DNA of 64,000 bases from an uncultured bacterium (GTDB lineage Bacteria > Verrucomicrobiota > Kiritimatiellia > RFP12 > UBA1067). Position numbers and translations under genes: made by a program. The stretch is taken from NCBI GenBank assembly GCA_902779075.1, contig CACZAK010000022.1, forward strand, positions 1 to 64,000, in the 5' to 3' direction. This document shows positions 50,689 through 60,082 of the stretch, one piece after another (position 1 is the first letter of the stretch; each line of letters opens with the position of its first letter). The notes beneath the pieces are model-generated. The model saw only the letters and a program-made list of their open reading frames with translations, was not told the DNA's origin and did not search any database.

Positions 50689-51708
50689 TTAGTTTTTCTG
50701 CCAGGTGGTGCGGTCGGCGATTGACTGCTTGCGGCCGAAAAGTTTTGCAAGCGCGCCCCAGCCGTATACCCAGAGCGTGATCCAGCAGACGGGTATGTGG
50801 TAGAGCCACGCGCGGTCGGGCTTGCGGCAGAAGCCGATGAGCATCTGCACGAGCAGGGGGATGAGCGTGACCGTGGAGAGGCAGAAGAGGATTATGCCCG
50901 TCTTGCGCTGGCGGTCCCATGGATAGGAACGCTGCTTCTCCTGCGCGAAGTAGAGGAAGTCGCGGATGCGGCGGCGTTGCTTGCGGACGAAATCGGCGAG
51001 GCGCGCACAGTAGAGGTGTACGATGCCCGTCTTGACTTTCGCCACATGTACGGCGCCATCGCGACGGATGCGCTCGTAGAGGATGTCGATGTCGAAGAGG
51101 TAGGGATCCCAGTTCGTGCCGTCGAGGAGCGAACGGCGGAACACGAAACCATTTGCGCCGATGGTGGGAAGGGCGTCCGCAGTAAGTGTGAGCCTGAGCC
51201 AGTCGCCCTTGTCCTCTGTCGGGACCTTGAGGCCGGTCCACGTGCCGGTGACGCCGCACGTGCGGTCGTAGTTGCGCGTGAAGAGGCAGATGGGGTCGTT
51301 CATCCCGAGAAGGGCGAAGTAGCGCGTGGGGGCGGGGTCCTGCGGACGCACCGTGTAGGCGATTGGTTCCGTTGCGACGACCTCGGAATCCGCGAAGGGG
51401 GCCGTCATGCGCGCAAGCCAGTCTGGGGCGGGGAGGATGTTGTCGCTGTCCACGAGCGCGATTATCTCGCCATGCGCGGCCTTGATTCCGGCTGTCTTGC
51501 CGGCCTCGCCGGTCTTGAGGGGATTGCCGGTGATCACGTCCACACCGTAATCTCGCGCGATGTCGAGCGTGCGGTCGGAGGATCCTGCATCCGCGATCAC
51601 GATCTCGCGTTCAATCCCCGGCGGGAGTGTCTGCGCGCGGATGGCGTTGAGACACTCCGCGAGCGTTTTCTCGGAGTTCAGGACGGGTATGACGAACGAG
51701 ACGAGCAT
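50689..51708 (-). CDS. Family 2 glycosyltransferase
   Basis: 339 aa. GT-A fold with VSFVIPVLNSEKTLAECL, EIVIADAGSSDRT, and the DxD-like VDSDNILPAPDWL. The C-terminus holds two hydrophobic segments (GIILFCLSTVTLIPLLVQ and AWLYHIPVCWITLWVYGW), so it is membrane-attached. Probably transfers a sugar to a lipid or polysaccharide of the envelope. Last gene of the mreB operon, three bases after lptD. Confidence 0.88.
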   Translation of the reverse strand: MLVSFVIPVLNSEKTLAECLNAIRAQTLPPGIEREIVIADAGSSDRTLDIARDYGVDVITGNPLKTGEAGKTAGIKAAHGEIIALVDSDNILPAPDWLARMTAPFADSEVVATEPIAYTVRPQDPAPTRYFALLGMNDPICLFTRNYDRTCGVTGTWTGLKVPTEDKGDWLRLTLTADALPTIGANGFVFRRSLLDGTNWDPYLFDIDILYERIRRDGAVHVAKVKTGIVHLYCARLADFVRKQRRRIRDFLYFAQEKQRSYPWDRQRKTGIILFCLSTVTLIPLLVQMLIGFCRKPDRAWLYHIPVCWITLWVYGWGALAKLFGRKQSIADRTTWQKN

Positions 51709-51711
51709 TGC

Positions 51712-53931
51712 TTAGAAGCGGGCGAGGTCGAGCATGGAGTTAGGACCGAACGCGCGGAGGTAGATGAAGAGCACCACTCGCACGTCGTCATCGTGGTGGG
51801 AGCCGTCGATGCGGCGGTAGTCGTTCTCGTATTCAAGCTGCACTCGCAAGGCCAGGCAGTCCGTCATGAAGTCCACCCAGGCGCCGATTTCGTCCACTTC
51901 GCCGTGGCGGCAGTCGTAGCGGAGGTACGGACCCCAGGCTAGCCAGTCGCAGATGCCGTGTTCAAAACCGATGCGTGCGATGCTGGACTTTGCCCAGTTG
52001 AAGCGGTCGTAGATCGAGGGCACGTACTCCCATGTGCGGTGGTCGCGGCCGATGTAGCCCAAATGCCAGCTGAAGTTGTCGGTGATGCGGTGGCGCATGA
52101 AGAGGTCGGAGTAGGCGGCCTTGTCGTTGCGGGCGTCGTATTCGCTGCGCGCGAGGAAGGTGACGCGCTTCGTGGGTGCATAGCGCAGGCGCAAGCCGGG
52201 CACGACGTCGTCCCGGTGCGAGTAGTGAGGGTCGTCACTGTCCTTCGCGTAGCCGTTCATCCAGCTGCCGCGCGTGTAGCGGCTGTATGAGGCGAAGGGG
52301 ATGGCGGCGTATAGGTCTGCGTCGAACACCGTGCGGGGGACGCCGTGCTCGTCCGCGCGCTGGAAGATGTTGCGGATGCCGGGGCGAATGCCGTGCCAGT
52401 TGTACGGCAGTCCGCGTCCCTCGAAGCCGAACTGGTCGAGCCACTCCGTGGCGCCGTCGTAGCCGTCGAACACGTACGCACGGCGCTTGCGGGTGGATGT
52501 GGTGTCGACGACCTGATAGGAGTAGTCGAGATATGGCTCCACGGTGTGGCGCCAGGCGTCGCTCAACCAGGCGCTACCACGCGCGGAGGCGGTGAGGCCG
52601 AACTCTGCGATGTTGCGGTAGATGTCGTCGCCGCTTGCCTTGGAGCGGCCTTCGGCAAGAGCGGCACGGCTGCCGGAGTCGCTCCAGAACGTTCCGTGAT
52701 ACGTGGCGCGCGGCGCAACGGCCAGGACGTCCCAGAGCTTGAAGGGCGCGGTGATGCGGTGGGACGTGTCGGCGCGGAAAGTCTGGTAGTCGGCCGCGCG
52801 GCCGTCAGGTCCGATGTAGGGCACGTAGCGGAACATGTCTTCAGAGGCGCCGCGGTATTCGGCGTAGTTTCTGTTAAGGTATCCGGCGCGTGTCTGCGAC
52901 TCGTAGTTGACGGGCAAGTCCCAGATGGGCTGCGGGCTTACGGAAATCCAGCCTTCGGGGAGTCGCGCCACGCCGCCGTAGAAGTCGTTGAGCGGACCGG
53001 AGGCGGATACCCCTGATGCCCAGCTCAGCTCGCGGTGCTCGTATGAGACTTCGTTAATAGGGATGGACTCTCCGCGCTCCTCGTTGCGGTAGAAGTCGCG
53101 ACGGAACCAGGAGTCGGAGTAGTAGGTGGCCTGTGCGCGGAGCGTGTCGCGCTCGGTGATGTCGGCGTAGTGCTCGAGCTTGAGTCCGTAGCGCTCGCGG
53201 TCCACGTCGCTGCCCCAGTTGCGGTAGTTGCGCTTGTGGTCGCTCCAGTGGTCTTCGTAGCGGTCATAGTCGATGTCCCACGCATGGTAGACCTTGAACT
53301 TGCCCTTGCCGTAGTCGGCGAGGTTCCAGCGGATTGTCTGGCCGAGCGCGACGCCGTTCCGGGTGCGGAAGTCGGCGTAAGTGGAGCCGCCTAGCGACGG
53401 GCCTTCGCCCTTGCCTTCGTTCCAGATGTCGTAGACGTAGCCGGTGAGCAGGTAGCCGCCCCACTTGGATGTGTAGCCGGGCATGACGCGCAGGCCGTAG
53501 TCGGTGTTTAGCGGATAGTACCAGTACGGTACCCAGAGAACAGGCACGTCGAAAAGAGTCACCCAGGCGTCGCGGACGATTGCGGCACGGTTCTCGAGGT
53601 AGTGGAACTCGCCGGTGAGCCGCCAGTGCAGGTGGTCCACGTCGTTCGAGCAGGTTGTCATCATCGTGCCGGGCGCGAAGGCGTAGTGCCCGTCTGCGGC
53701 GCGCTGCGCGGCGTCCGTGTGGAGACGGTAGGGCGCGGCGACGGCCACAACATTGCCCGTGGCCACGAGGACGCCGGTCTGCCTGTTGGCGGAAAGGTGC
53801 TTCGCCTCAATCTTGATGTCGCCGACATTCTGGACGTCGGATTTCTCTGGCGGCATGAAGCTTTGAAGGAACTGAGCCTGGGCTGCGCCCGCGCAGGCGG
53901 TGGCGAGGAGGATTGCGTGGAGTTTGTTCAT
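51712..53931 (-). CDS. LptD-like outer-membrane LPS assembly protein
   Basis: 739 aa. Signal peptide MNKLHAILLATACAGAAQA; an OstA/LptA-like N-terminal domain (about 35-130) with IEAKHLSANRQTGVLVATGN and ENRAAIVRDAWVTLFDVPVLWVPY, the typical YYPL motif region, then a long beta-barrel region rich in Tyr, Trp and Arg ending in an aromatic (ARF), as expected for outer-membrane insertion. It would insert lipopolysaccharide-like lipid into the outer leaflet. GAGGAAAA precedes the ATG. Confidence 0.85.
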   Translation of the reverse strand: MNKLHAILLATACAGAAQAQFLQSFMPPEKSDVQNVGDIKIEAKHLSANRQTGVLVATGNVVAVAAPYRLHTDAAQRAADGHYAFAPGTMMTTCSNDVDHLHWRLTGEFHYLENRAAIVRDAWVTLFDVPVLWVPYWYYPLNTDYGLRVMPGYTSKWGGYLLTGYVYDIWNEGKGEGPSLGGSTYADFRTRNGVALGQTIRWNLADYGKGKFKVYHAWDIDYDRYEDHWSDHKRNYRNWGSDVDRERYGLKLEHYADITERDTLRAQATYYSDSWFRRDFYRNEERGESIPINEVSYEHRELSWASGVSASGPLNDFYGGVARLPEGWISVSPQPIWDLPVNYESQTRAGYLNRNYAEYRGASEDMFRYVPYIGPDGRAADYQTFRADTSHRITAPFKLWDVLAVAPRATYHGTFWSDSGSRAALAEGRSKASGDDIYRNIAEFGLTASARGSAWLSDAWRHTVEPYLDYSYQVVDTTSTRKRRAYVFDGYDGATEWLDQFGFEGRGLPYNWHGIRPGIRNIFQRADEHGVPRTVFDADLYAAIPFASYSRYTRGSWMNGYAKDSDDPHYSHRDDVVPGLRLRYAPTKRVTFLARSEYDARNDKAAYSDLFMRHRITDNFSWHLGYIGRDHRTWEYVPSIYDRFNWAKSSIARIGFEHGICDWLAWGPYLRYDCRHGEVDEIGAWVDFMTDCLALRVQLEYENDYRRIDGSHHDDDVRVVLFIYLRAFGPNSMLDLARF

Positions 53932-53950
53932 TGTGGTTTTCCTCGTTTTG

Positions 53951-55603
53951 CTAGACCGTGGGACGGTTGCCGCCGGCGGAGTAGAGGACCTGTCCCGACT
54001 GCTTGTCGAGGATGGCGAACGACTCCGGGTGGCGGTGGAGTTCGGCGACGAACGTGAGCGGCGTCTTGAATGTGTCCTGCATCTCCTTGAGGATGTCGGC
54101 GTCTTCCATGCGGAGACGTTGCAGGACGGCCGGGGCGATAACGATCTTGGGCTCGAACGGCTTGTTTTCGGACTCGGATTTCCTGAGCAGGTTGGTGAGC
54201 TGGCGCTGTATCTCGATGGAGATTGCGAGCGGGCTCTTGATCACGCCGTGTCCGCTGCAGCAGGGGCATGTGGAGCTGAGCAGTGAGAGGATCGACTGCT
54301 CGTGGCGCTGGCGGCTCATTTCAAGGAGGCCGAGCTCCGATATCTCCAACACGTTCGTGCGGGCGCGGTCGCGGCGCAGCGCCTCCTTGAGTGCGCGGTA
54401 GACCTGTTTCTGGTGCTTGCGGCTCTTCATATCGATGAGGTCGAGCACGACGAGCCCGCCGATGTTGCGGAGGCGCAGCTGGCGCGCTACCTCGTCGACG
54501 GCCTCGAGGTTGACTTCGAGGATGGCGTCCTCCTGCGAGCCCTTGCCCTTGTGGTGGCCGGTGTTCACGTCTACGGCGATGAGGGCCTCGGTCTCGTCGA
54601 TCACGAGGTAGCCGCCGGACTTCAGGCGCACCTGGCGGTTGAAGGCGTCGCGGAGCTGCTTCTCGATACCAAGGTACTCGAACACGTTCACCGGGCCGTC
54701 ATAGCGGCGCAGCTTGTTGCGTGCGCGGCGGGAGACCTTGGACGTGACCTCGCGCAGTTCCTCGAAAGCCTTCTCGTCGTCGATGATGACGCTGTCGATC
54801 TCCTCGGTGAGCCAGTCACGCACGACGCGCTCCACGAGTCCGGGCTCCTGGTATACGCAGCAGGGTGCGCGGCGCGTCTTGACGTTGTTCTGGAGCTCAT
54901 TCCAGGACGCGATGAGGTTGCGGAGGTCCTGGGCGAAGGAACTGCCCTTGGCGCCTAGGCCTGCGGTGCGGGCGATGATGCCGACGTCCTCGGGGATGGG
55001 CAGGCGGTCGACGAGTCGCTTGAGGCGCTTGCGCTCCTCGGCGTCGCCGATCTTGCGGCTAACGCCGCGCGTGTTGTCCTTGTCGGGTGCCATCAGGACG
55101 AGGTAGCGTCCGGGGATGGAGAGGTTCGTGGTCACGCGCGGACCCTTCGTGGAGATGGGGCCTTTTGTGACCTGGACCGTAATCTCGGTGCCGGGGGCGA
55201 AGCGCTTGTGGATCTCCTCCTTTGAGAGCTTTGCGGGCTTGTTGCGCTTGCGCTTGCCCTTGCCGTTCTTGCCCTTGTCGTCGTCGTCCTCCGTCTCGTC
55301 CAGGAACTGCTCGAAGTCGGGCGTCATGTCCCAGTAGTGGAGGAAGGCGTTCTTCTTGAGGCCGATGTCCACGAATGCGGCCTGGAGGTCGTCCTCCAGG
55401 TTCTGTATGCGGCCGCGGAAGATGCTGCCCACGAGGCGTTCCTCGTCGGGGTGTTCGATCATGTACTCCTCGAGGCGCCCGTTTTCCAGGACGGCCACGC
55501 GGGTCTCGAGTTTCTCGATGTTGACGATGATTTCGCGCTTGACCTTCTTCTTCCTGAAGAAGCCCACGACCTTATCGACAACGGCTTGTATGATTGATGG
55601 CAT
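53951..55603 (-). CDS. rng: Ribonuclease E/G family endoribonuclease
   Basis: 550 aa. N-terminal basic helix (KKKVKREI), S1 RNA-binding domain (about 37-170) interrupted by an acidic-then-basic insertion (DETEDDDDKGKNGKGKRKRN), the DNase-I-like catalytic core with VDVNTGHHKGKGSQED, and the Zn-link CPCCSGHG. No long C-terminal degradosome scaffold, so closer to RNase G. Cleaves single-stranded RNA in rRNA maturation and mRNA decay. AAGGAG lies a few bases upstream of the ATG. Neighbour of rod-shape genes, as in many proteobacteria. Confidence 0.93.
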   Translation of the reverse strand: MPSIIQAVVDKVVGFFRKKKVKREIIVNIEKLETRVAVLENGRLEEYMIEHPDEERLVGSIFRGRIQNLEDDLQAAFVDIGLKKNAFLHYWDMTPDFEQFLDETEDDDDKGKNGKGKRKRNKPAKLSKEEIHKRFAPGTEITVQVTKGPISTKGPRVTTNLSIPGRYLVLMAPDKDNTRGVSRKIGDAEERKRLKRLVDRLPIPEDVGIIARTAGLGAKGSSFAQDLRNLIASWNELQNNVKTRRAPCCVYQEPGLVERVVRDWLTEEIDSVIIDDEKAFEELREVTSKVSRRARNKLRRYDGPVNVFEYLGIEKQLRDAFNRQVRLKSGGYLVIDETEALIAVDVNTGHHKGKGSQEDAILEVNLEAVDEVARQLRLRNIGGLVVLDLIDMKSRKHQKQVYRALKEALRRDRARTNVLEISELGLLEMSRQRHEQSILSLLSSTCPCCSGHGVIKSPLAISIEIQRQLTNLLRKSESENKPFEPKIVIAPAVLQRLRMEDADILKEMQDTFKTPLTFVAELHRHPESFAILDKQSGQVLYSAGGNRPTV

Positions 55604-55639
55604 TGTTTCTCCTTGTTGGAATGTTTTTCAGATCGGTTT

Positions 55640-56827
55640 TCAAGTTGGTTGCTCCACGTCCCGGTCGTCGTCGGGCGTCTCCGCGTGGTGGATCGCCACG
55701 CTCTGCACGATGCCTAGAGCGGCCATGAGGACGATGAGGAACGTGCGTCCGGCGCTGATGAAGGGCAGCGGCAGGCCGGTGATCGGCACGAGCCCCAGGG
55801 ACATCGCCACGTTCACGTACAGGTGGCAGAAGATCAGCGTGAGGATGCCGATCACCACGAGGCGGCCGCGGTCGTCCGGACACCGCACCGCGATGCGCAG
55901 CCCCGGCCCGAGGATTCCCATGAAGAGCGCCAGCATGAGCAGTACGCCCATGAAGCCGGACTCCTCCGCGAGGACTGCGAAGATGAAGTCGTTCATCGAG
56001 ACCGTGGAAGGCAGGTATCCGAGGAGCTTCTGCGATCCTTTTTTCAGCCCTTTGCCCCAGATGCCTCCGGAGCCGACGGCGATCTGCGCCTGACGCAGGG
56101 TGTAGCCGTCTCCCGTGCGGTCGGACTCCGGGAACAGGAACACGCGTAGTCGCTTGATCTGGTGTTCGCGGAGCGGCACGAAGCGGTATATCTTCGCGCG
56201 GGCGTCGGGATCGGGCTCGCGCTCCGCGCGGTCCACGGCCCACAGCACGAGACCGGCGGCGAGCAGACCCACGGCGAGCAGCGTGACGAGTCCCTTGAGC
56301 CACACGCGCGCGGCGAGGAGGATTGCGAGGACGGACGGCACCAGCACGAGCGCGGTGCCGAGGTCCGGTTCGGCCAGCACGAGCACGGCCGGGCCGCCCA
56401 GTATGGCCGCACCTGCGAGGAAAGAGCGGAAATCGTTGCGGCCCGGCGCGGCGAACACGTGCGCAGCGAAGAGGATCACCGCGAGCTTCGCGATCTCGCT
56501 GGGCTGGAAGAACCACAGCCAGCGCCGTCCCCCGAAGCGGTCGGTGCCTACGATGAGCACGAGGACGAGCATCGCGCAGGAGAGGGCGAACACGGGATGG
56601 GCGCCCAAGTCCAGCAGCTTCCGGTAGTCGAGGACCGCGAAGGCCATGTACACGGCAAGGCCGAAGAGGGCCGTGGAGGCGTGTACGCGCCAGAGGCTGC
56701 GCAGCGCGTCGGTGGGGCGGACCGATCCCGCGGAGTTGATGAACACCACGCCCATCACGATGAGCGCCATCATGCAGGCGGAGAGGATCCAGTCCATACG
56801 CTGGAGTTTGGAGAGAAATTCCTTCAT
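55640..56827 (-). CDS. rodA: Rod-shape peptidoglycan glycosyltransferase RodA
   Basis: 395 aa, about ten membrane segments, SEDS family. Motifs include VFINSAGSVRPTDA, RRWLWFFQPSEIAKLAV, LAEPDLGTALVL, QAQIAVGSGGIWGKGL and LAEESGFMGVLLML, with the catalytic Asp in EPDLGTA-type loop and family residues in the last loop (ISAGRTFLIVLM). Works with the adjacent PBP2 in lateral wall synthesis. Four bases after the PBP2 stop. Confidence 0.95.
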   Translation of the reverse strand: MKEFLSKLQRMDWILSACMMALIVMGVVFINSAGSVRPTDALRSLWRVHASTALFGLAVYMAFAVLDYRKLLDLGAHPVFALSCAMLVLVLIVGTDRFGGRRWLWFFQPSEIAKLAVILFAAHVFAAPGRNDFRSFLAGAAILGGPAVLVLAEPDLGTALVLVPSVLAILLAARVWLKGLVTLLAVGLLAAGLVLWAVDRAEREPDPDARAKIYRFVPLREHQIKRLRVFLFPESDRTGDGYTLRQAQIAVGSGGIWGKGLKKGSQKLLGYLPSTVSMNDFIFAVLAEESGFMGVLLMLALFMGILGPGLRIAVRCPDDRGRLVVIGILTLIFCHLYVNVAMSLGLVPITGLPLPFISAGRTFLIVLMAALGIVQSVAIHHAETPDDDRDVEQPT

Positions 56828-56831
56828 CCCG

Positions 56832-58712
56832 TCAGTCGCCCCTTTCCAGCATGCCGCCCTGCGGACGCGCGGCGGCGACTTCCGTTTCCCCGAACATGTG
56901 GGCCAACACCGCGTGGACGCGCGGGGCCACGGTGCTGCCGCCGGACTCGCCGCGCTCGACGATCATCGCCATCGCGACAGTCGGTTCCTCGAACGGCGCG
57001 AAGGCGATTACCCATGTGTTTTTGCGCTTGGTGCTGCCGCGGCCGAGTTCCGCCGTGCCCGTCTTGCCAGCGCAGGTCACGTTCAGGTTGAACCTGCGCT
57101 TCTTGAAAGAACCCGGCTCAGCATCCTCCCAGCGAGTGCGGATACGGCGCCCTGTACCCTGTTCGGCCACGTCGCGCATGCCTTCGCGCACCAGCGTGAT
57201 GTATTCGCGGGCGAACGGGACGGACCGGACGGGCTTTGGCGGTGGCTGGCCCTCCGAGCGCGCGAATAGGTAAGGCGTGAATATCTTCCCGCCGTTCGCG
57301 AGCGCGGCCGCCACGACGGCCATCTGGAGCGGCGTGACGAGCAGCATGCCCTGTCCGATCGACATCTGGCACGTGTCGCCAGGGTACCAGCGCTCGTTGA
57401 AGTTCGAGAACTTCCACTCGTTGTCCGGCACGACACCCGGCGTCTCCCCGCCCAGGTCGACGCCCGTTACGGAGCCGAGCCCGAACGCGCGCGCGGCCGA
57501 GATTACGGCGTTCGTGCCAATCGCCGTGCCGATGTTGCAGAAGAATGTGTTGCAGCTCTTTTCGATGGCAGTGCGGAGAGTGATGGGACCGTGTCCCCAG
57601 CGGTCCCAGCAGTGGAGACGCAGGTTGCCCAGCGTGTACACGCCCTGGCATGAATACTCGTCGTCCGGCAGCCAGCCGTTCGCGAGCGCCGCGAGCGCCG
57701 TGATGGGCTTGAACGTGGATCCCGGCGCGTATGACTCCGAGATGGCGCGGTTCTGGAGACGTTTCGCCGGCGCGTTCGTGAGCGTGGCGTAGACGTCCCG
57801 CGTGAGGCGCGGTACGCAGTCGTTGGGGTCGAAGGTCGGCGCGGACGCCATCGCGATGATGGCGCCGTCGCGCGGGTCGAGCACCACGCCCGCGCCCGTA
57901 AGTCCGTCGAGCTGCGCCTCCAGGACGGCCTGCACGTCCTTGTCGATCGTCAGATGCAGGTCGAGGCCGGCGGACGGCGCGACGTCCGCGTCCATGTCGT
58001 CCTCCATCATCGCCTCGCGCTGCTTCGTGGGACGGAACCCGCGCGCGTCCACCCGCACCCGGCGTTCGCCCGCGACACCCGTGAGGAACCTGTTGTAGTA
58101 CCGCTCCACGCCTTCGCGTCCCCGCATGTCGTGCTCGAAGAAATGCGCGCTGTCGGCGTCGTCGGGACGGCTCCGGCCCGTGTAGCCGAGAATGTGCGCG
58201 GCAAGGCGTCCGCAAGGGTAGATGCGCTCTGGCCGCGTGGACACGTCAAACCCCGGATACTCGTCGGAATGCTCTGCGAACCTTGCGAACGTCTCGTCCG
58301 AGACGTCCTCCCACAGCATGAGCGGCATGGCGGACGACAGCTTCACGTGGCGCTCGATCCGGGCATGGGTCAGGCTGGCGGGACGCGCAAGCTTGAGTTC
58401 GCTCGCAAGGCGGTCCACGGCCTCCTCCACGGCCGCGACGGTGTTGGTGGCGCTGCCGCGACGCTGGAACTCCTCGACGTTGCACTGGATGCAGTGGCTG
58501 GGACGGCACTCCGCGAGGACGGCGCCGTTGCGGTCGAGGATGCGTCCGCGTAGCCCGGGCACTCGGATGCGCCGCGTGTTCTGCAGGGCGAGATCGGCCT
58601 TGAATTCGCTCGTGTCCTCGTACTGCAGGCGGAAGAGCGCGCTGCACAGCACGAGGAAGCCGAGCAGGTAGACCGCGCCGAGCGAGAGGATGAACCACGT
58701 GGAGACCTTCAT
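56832..58712 (-). CDS. mrdA: Penicillin-binding protein 2 (elongasome transpeptidase)
   Basis: 626 aa. N-terminal membrane anchor (FILSLGAVYLLGFLVLCSAL), PBP dimerisation domain (RIRVPGLRGRILDRNG), and transpeptidase domain with SxxK in APGSTFKPI (S332), SxN in EKSCNTFF, and KTG in CAGKTGTAE. Class B PBP that crosslinks peptidoglycan with RodA. Start overlaps the mreD stop (ATGA). Confidence 0.95.
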   Translation of the reverse strand: MKVSTWFILSLGAVYLLGFLVLCSALFRLQYEDTSEFKADLALQNTRRIRVPGLRGRILDRNGAVLAECRPSHCIQCNVEEFQRRGSATNTVAAVEEAVDRLASELKLARPASLTHARIERHVKLSSAMPLMLWEDVSDETFARFAEHSDEYPGFDVSTRPERIYPCGRLAAHILGYTGRSRPDDADSAHFFEHDMRGREGVERYYNRFLTGVAGERRVRVDARGFRPTKQREAMMEDDMDADVAPSAGLDLHLTIDKDVQAVLEAQLDGLTGAGVVLDPRDGAIIAMASAPTFDPNDCVPRLTRDVYATLTNAPAKRLQNRAISESYAPGSTFKPITALAALANGWLPDDEYSCQGVYTLGNLRLHCWDRWGHGPITLRTAIEKSCNTFFCNIGTAIGTNAVISAARAFGLGSVTGVDLGGETPGVVPDNEWKFSNFNERWYPGDTCQMSIGQGMLLVTPLQMAVVAAALANGGKIFTPYLFARSEGQPPPKPVRSVPFAREYITLVREGMRDVAEQGTGRRIRTRWEDAEPGSFKKRRFNLNVTCAGKTGTAELGRGSTKRKNTWVIAFAPFEEPTVAMAMIVERGESGGSTVAPRVHAVLAHMFGETEVAAARPQGGMLERGD

Positions 58713-59215
58713 CGCGGCCTCCTTTCCTGGACATGGCCTTCATACCCTGCCCTGTGCTCGGCCGACGGCAACACGGCGAAGATCAGCGCCCCGGCTGCGG
58801 CGGCGGGCAGGGCACTCGCGAAGAAGCGCACGATGACAGAGCACCCCGGCGGCAGCACTCCCCAGGTCGATATCCACAACTCGTGGATTGGCGCGGCCAC
58901 CATCGCGGAGCAGACGCCCGTCCAGACTGGCGACAAATCGTTCGCGAACGGGCGCAGGAAGTGCGCGCCAGTGGCGGCGAGCAAAGCGAAAAACGTGCAG
59001 CACGGGACAGGGCTTGCGTTCAGGGCGTCCTCCAGCGCGCCCGCAACCAGGGCCACGAACATCCAGCGCCGCGCCGGGCGGAACGCCGTGTAGAGGGCGA
59101 AGAGAAGAAGCACGGGCGCCTTGGTGCCGCCGAACGAGGGCACTAGCTCCTGCGCCGCCGCAGCTAGGACGAGGCAGATCAGCGTGAAGAGAATCTGGAC
59201 TGCTCTAGTATGCAC
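58709..59215 (-). CDS. mreD: Rod shape-determining protein MreD
   Basis: 168 aa, about five hydrophobic segments (for example ILFTLICLVLAAAAQ and WMFVALVAGALEDAL). MreD sequences are poorly conserved; identity rests on size, topology and position between mreC and mrdA. A GTG at 59215 (V-H-T-R-A-V-Q-I) starts right before the first membrane segment and overlaps the mreC end by 11 bases; upstream in-frame residues are antisense of mreC coding and not credible. Confidence 0.85.
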   Translation of the reverse strand: MHTRAVQILFTLICLVLAAAAQELVPSFGGTKAPVLLLFALYTAFRPARRWMFVALVAGALEDALNASPVPCCTFFALLAATGAHFLRPFANDLSPVWTGVCSAMVAAPIHELWISTWGVLPPGCSVIVRFFASALPAAAAGALIFAVLPSAEHRAGYEGHVQERRPR

Positions 59216-60050
59216 GGCGGATGAACACGTTTTCAAGGGATAGGAAGTCGACGGCCGGCTCGACGTCGCCCTCCTGTTCAAGGTTCTCCTCGCCCTCGTG
59301 CGCTCCGTCAATGAGGAAGCCGACAAGCAACCCTCGGGGGAACACGCCCCCTAGGCCGCTGGTAATGATTTTCGCACGTGGCGACAGTTCGTACTGCCGC
59401 GCGACGCTTTGGAGGCGAAGAGGTGGGACGACGTATAGAAGGGAAGTCTCCGTTGCGGCCACTGGACTGAGTCCGCGACCGGAAAGTATGCCGTGCGCAA
59501 AGCCGTCGTCGAGTTCGACGTCGCAGGCTATGCGCATGGAGGGATCCGTCATGAGCCTGAGCTCGCTTGTGCTTGGCGTGACGTTGCCGATGCGCCCCAC
59601 CAGGCCTTCCGGCACGGCGACGACCGCGCCGGGCCGCACGCCCGCGCGCAGCCCGCGCCCAAGGCGCAGGACACATGGGTTGCCGGAAGCCGCGCCGCGC
59701 GAGATGATCGGAGCGCAGATCCATGCGTTCGTGCCGAAGCGCGTGGACGCATCGGGCGCGTCAAGCCCCAGCAGTCCCCTGAGCCGCGCGTTCTCCGCCG
59801 CAGTGCGGTCGGCTTCGGCGCAGGCCATGCGAAGGTTCGCCACCTCGGAACGGAGCCTGTCGTTCTCCAGAAGCGCGGAGCCGGAGGAGAACATTGCCTT
59901 GACTGGACGCGCCACACGGCGCGAGAACCAGTTTGCGCCGTTCTCAATGGGATACACGGCCTCTGCCGCCACGTATGAACCGCAGAAAAACCACAAGACC
60001 AGCGCGAGCACCGCGCCGCAGAAAGTTAATATGCTGATTTTCTTCGTCAA
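59205..60050 (-). CDS. mreC: Rod shape-determining protein MreC
   Basis: 281 aa. N-terminal membrane anchor (ILTFCGAVLALVLWFFCGSY), a coiled coil at about residues 60-95 (LLENDRLRSEVANLRMACAE), and two beta-barrel subdomains (VPEGLVGRIGNV, ITSGLGGVFPRGLLVGF). Bridges MreB and the wall-synthesis enzymes in the periplasm. Lies 32 bases after mreB. Confidence 0.94.
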   Translation of the reverse strand: MTKKISILTFCGAVLALVLWFFCGSYVAAEAVYPIENGANWFSRRVARPVKAMFSSGSALLENDRLRSEVANLRMACAEADRTAAENARLRGLLGLDAPDASTRFGTNAWICAPIISRGAASGNPCVLRLGRGLRAGVRPGAVVAVPEGLVGRIGNVTPSTSELRLMTDPSMRIACDVELDDGFAHGILSGRGLSPVAATETSLLYVVPPLRLQSVARQYELSPRAKIITSGLGGVFPRGLLVGFLIDGAHEGEENLEQEGDVEPAVDFLSLENVFIRRAY

Positions 60051-60082
60051 AATCCTTCCTCGTCTGGAAGGACTGCCTCAGA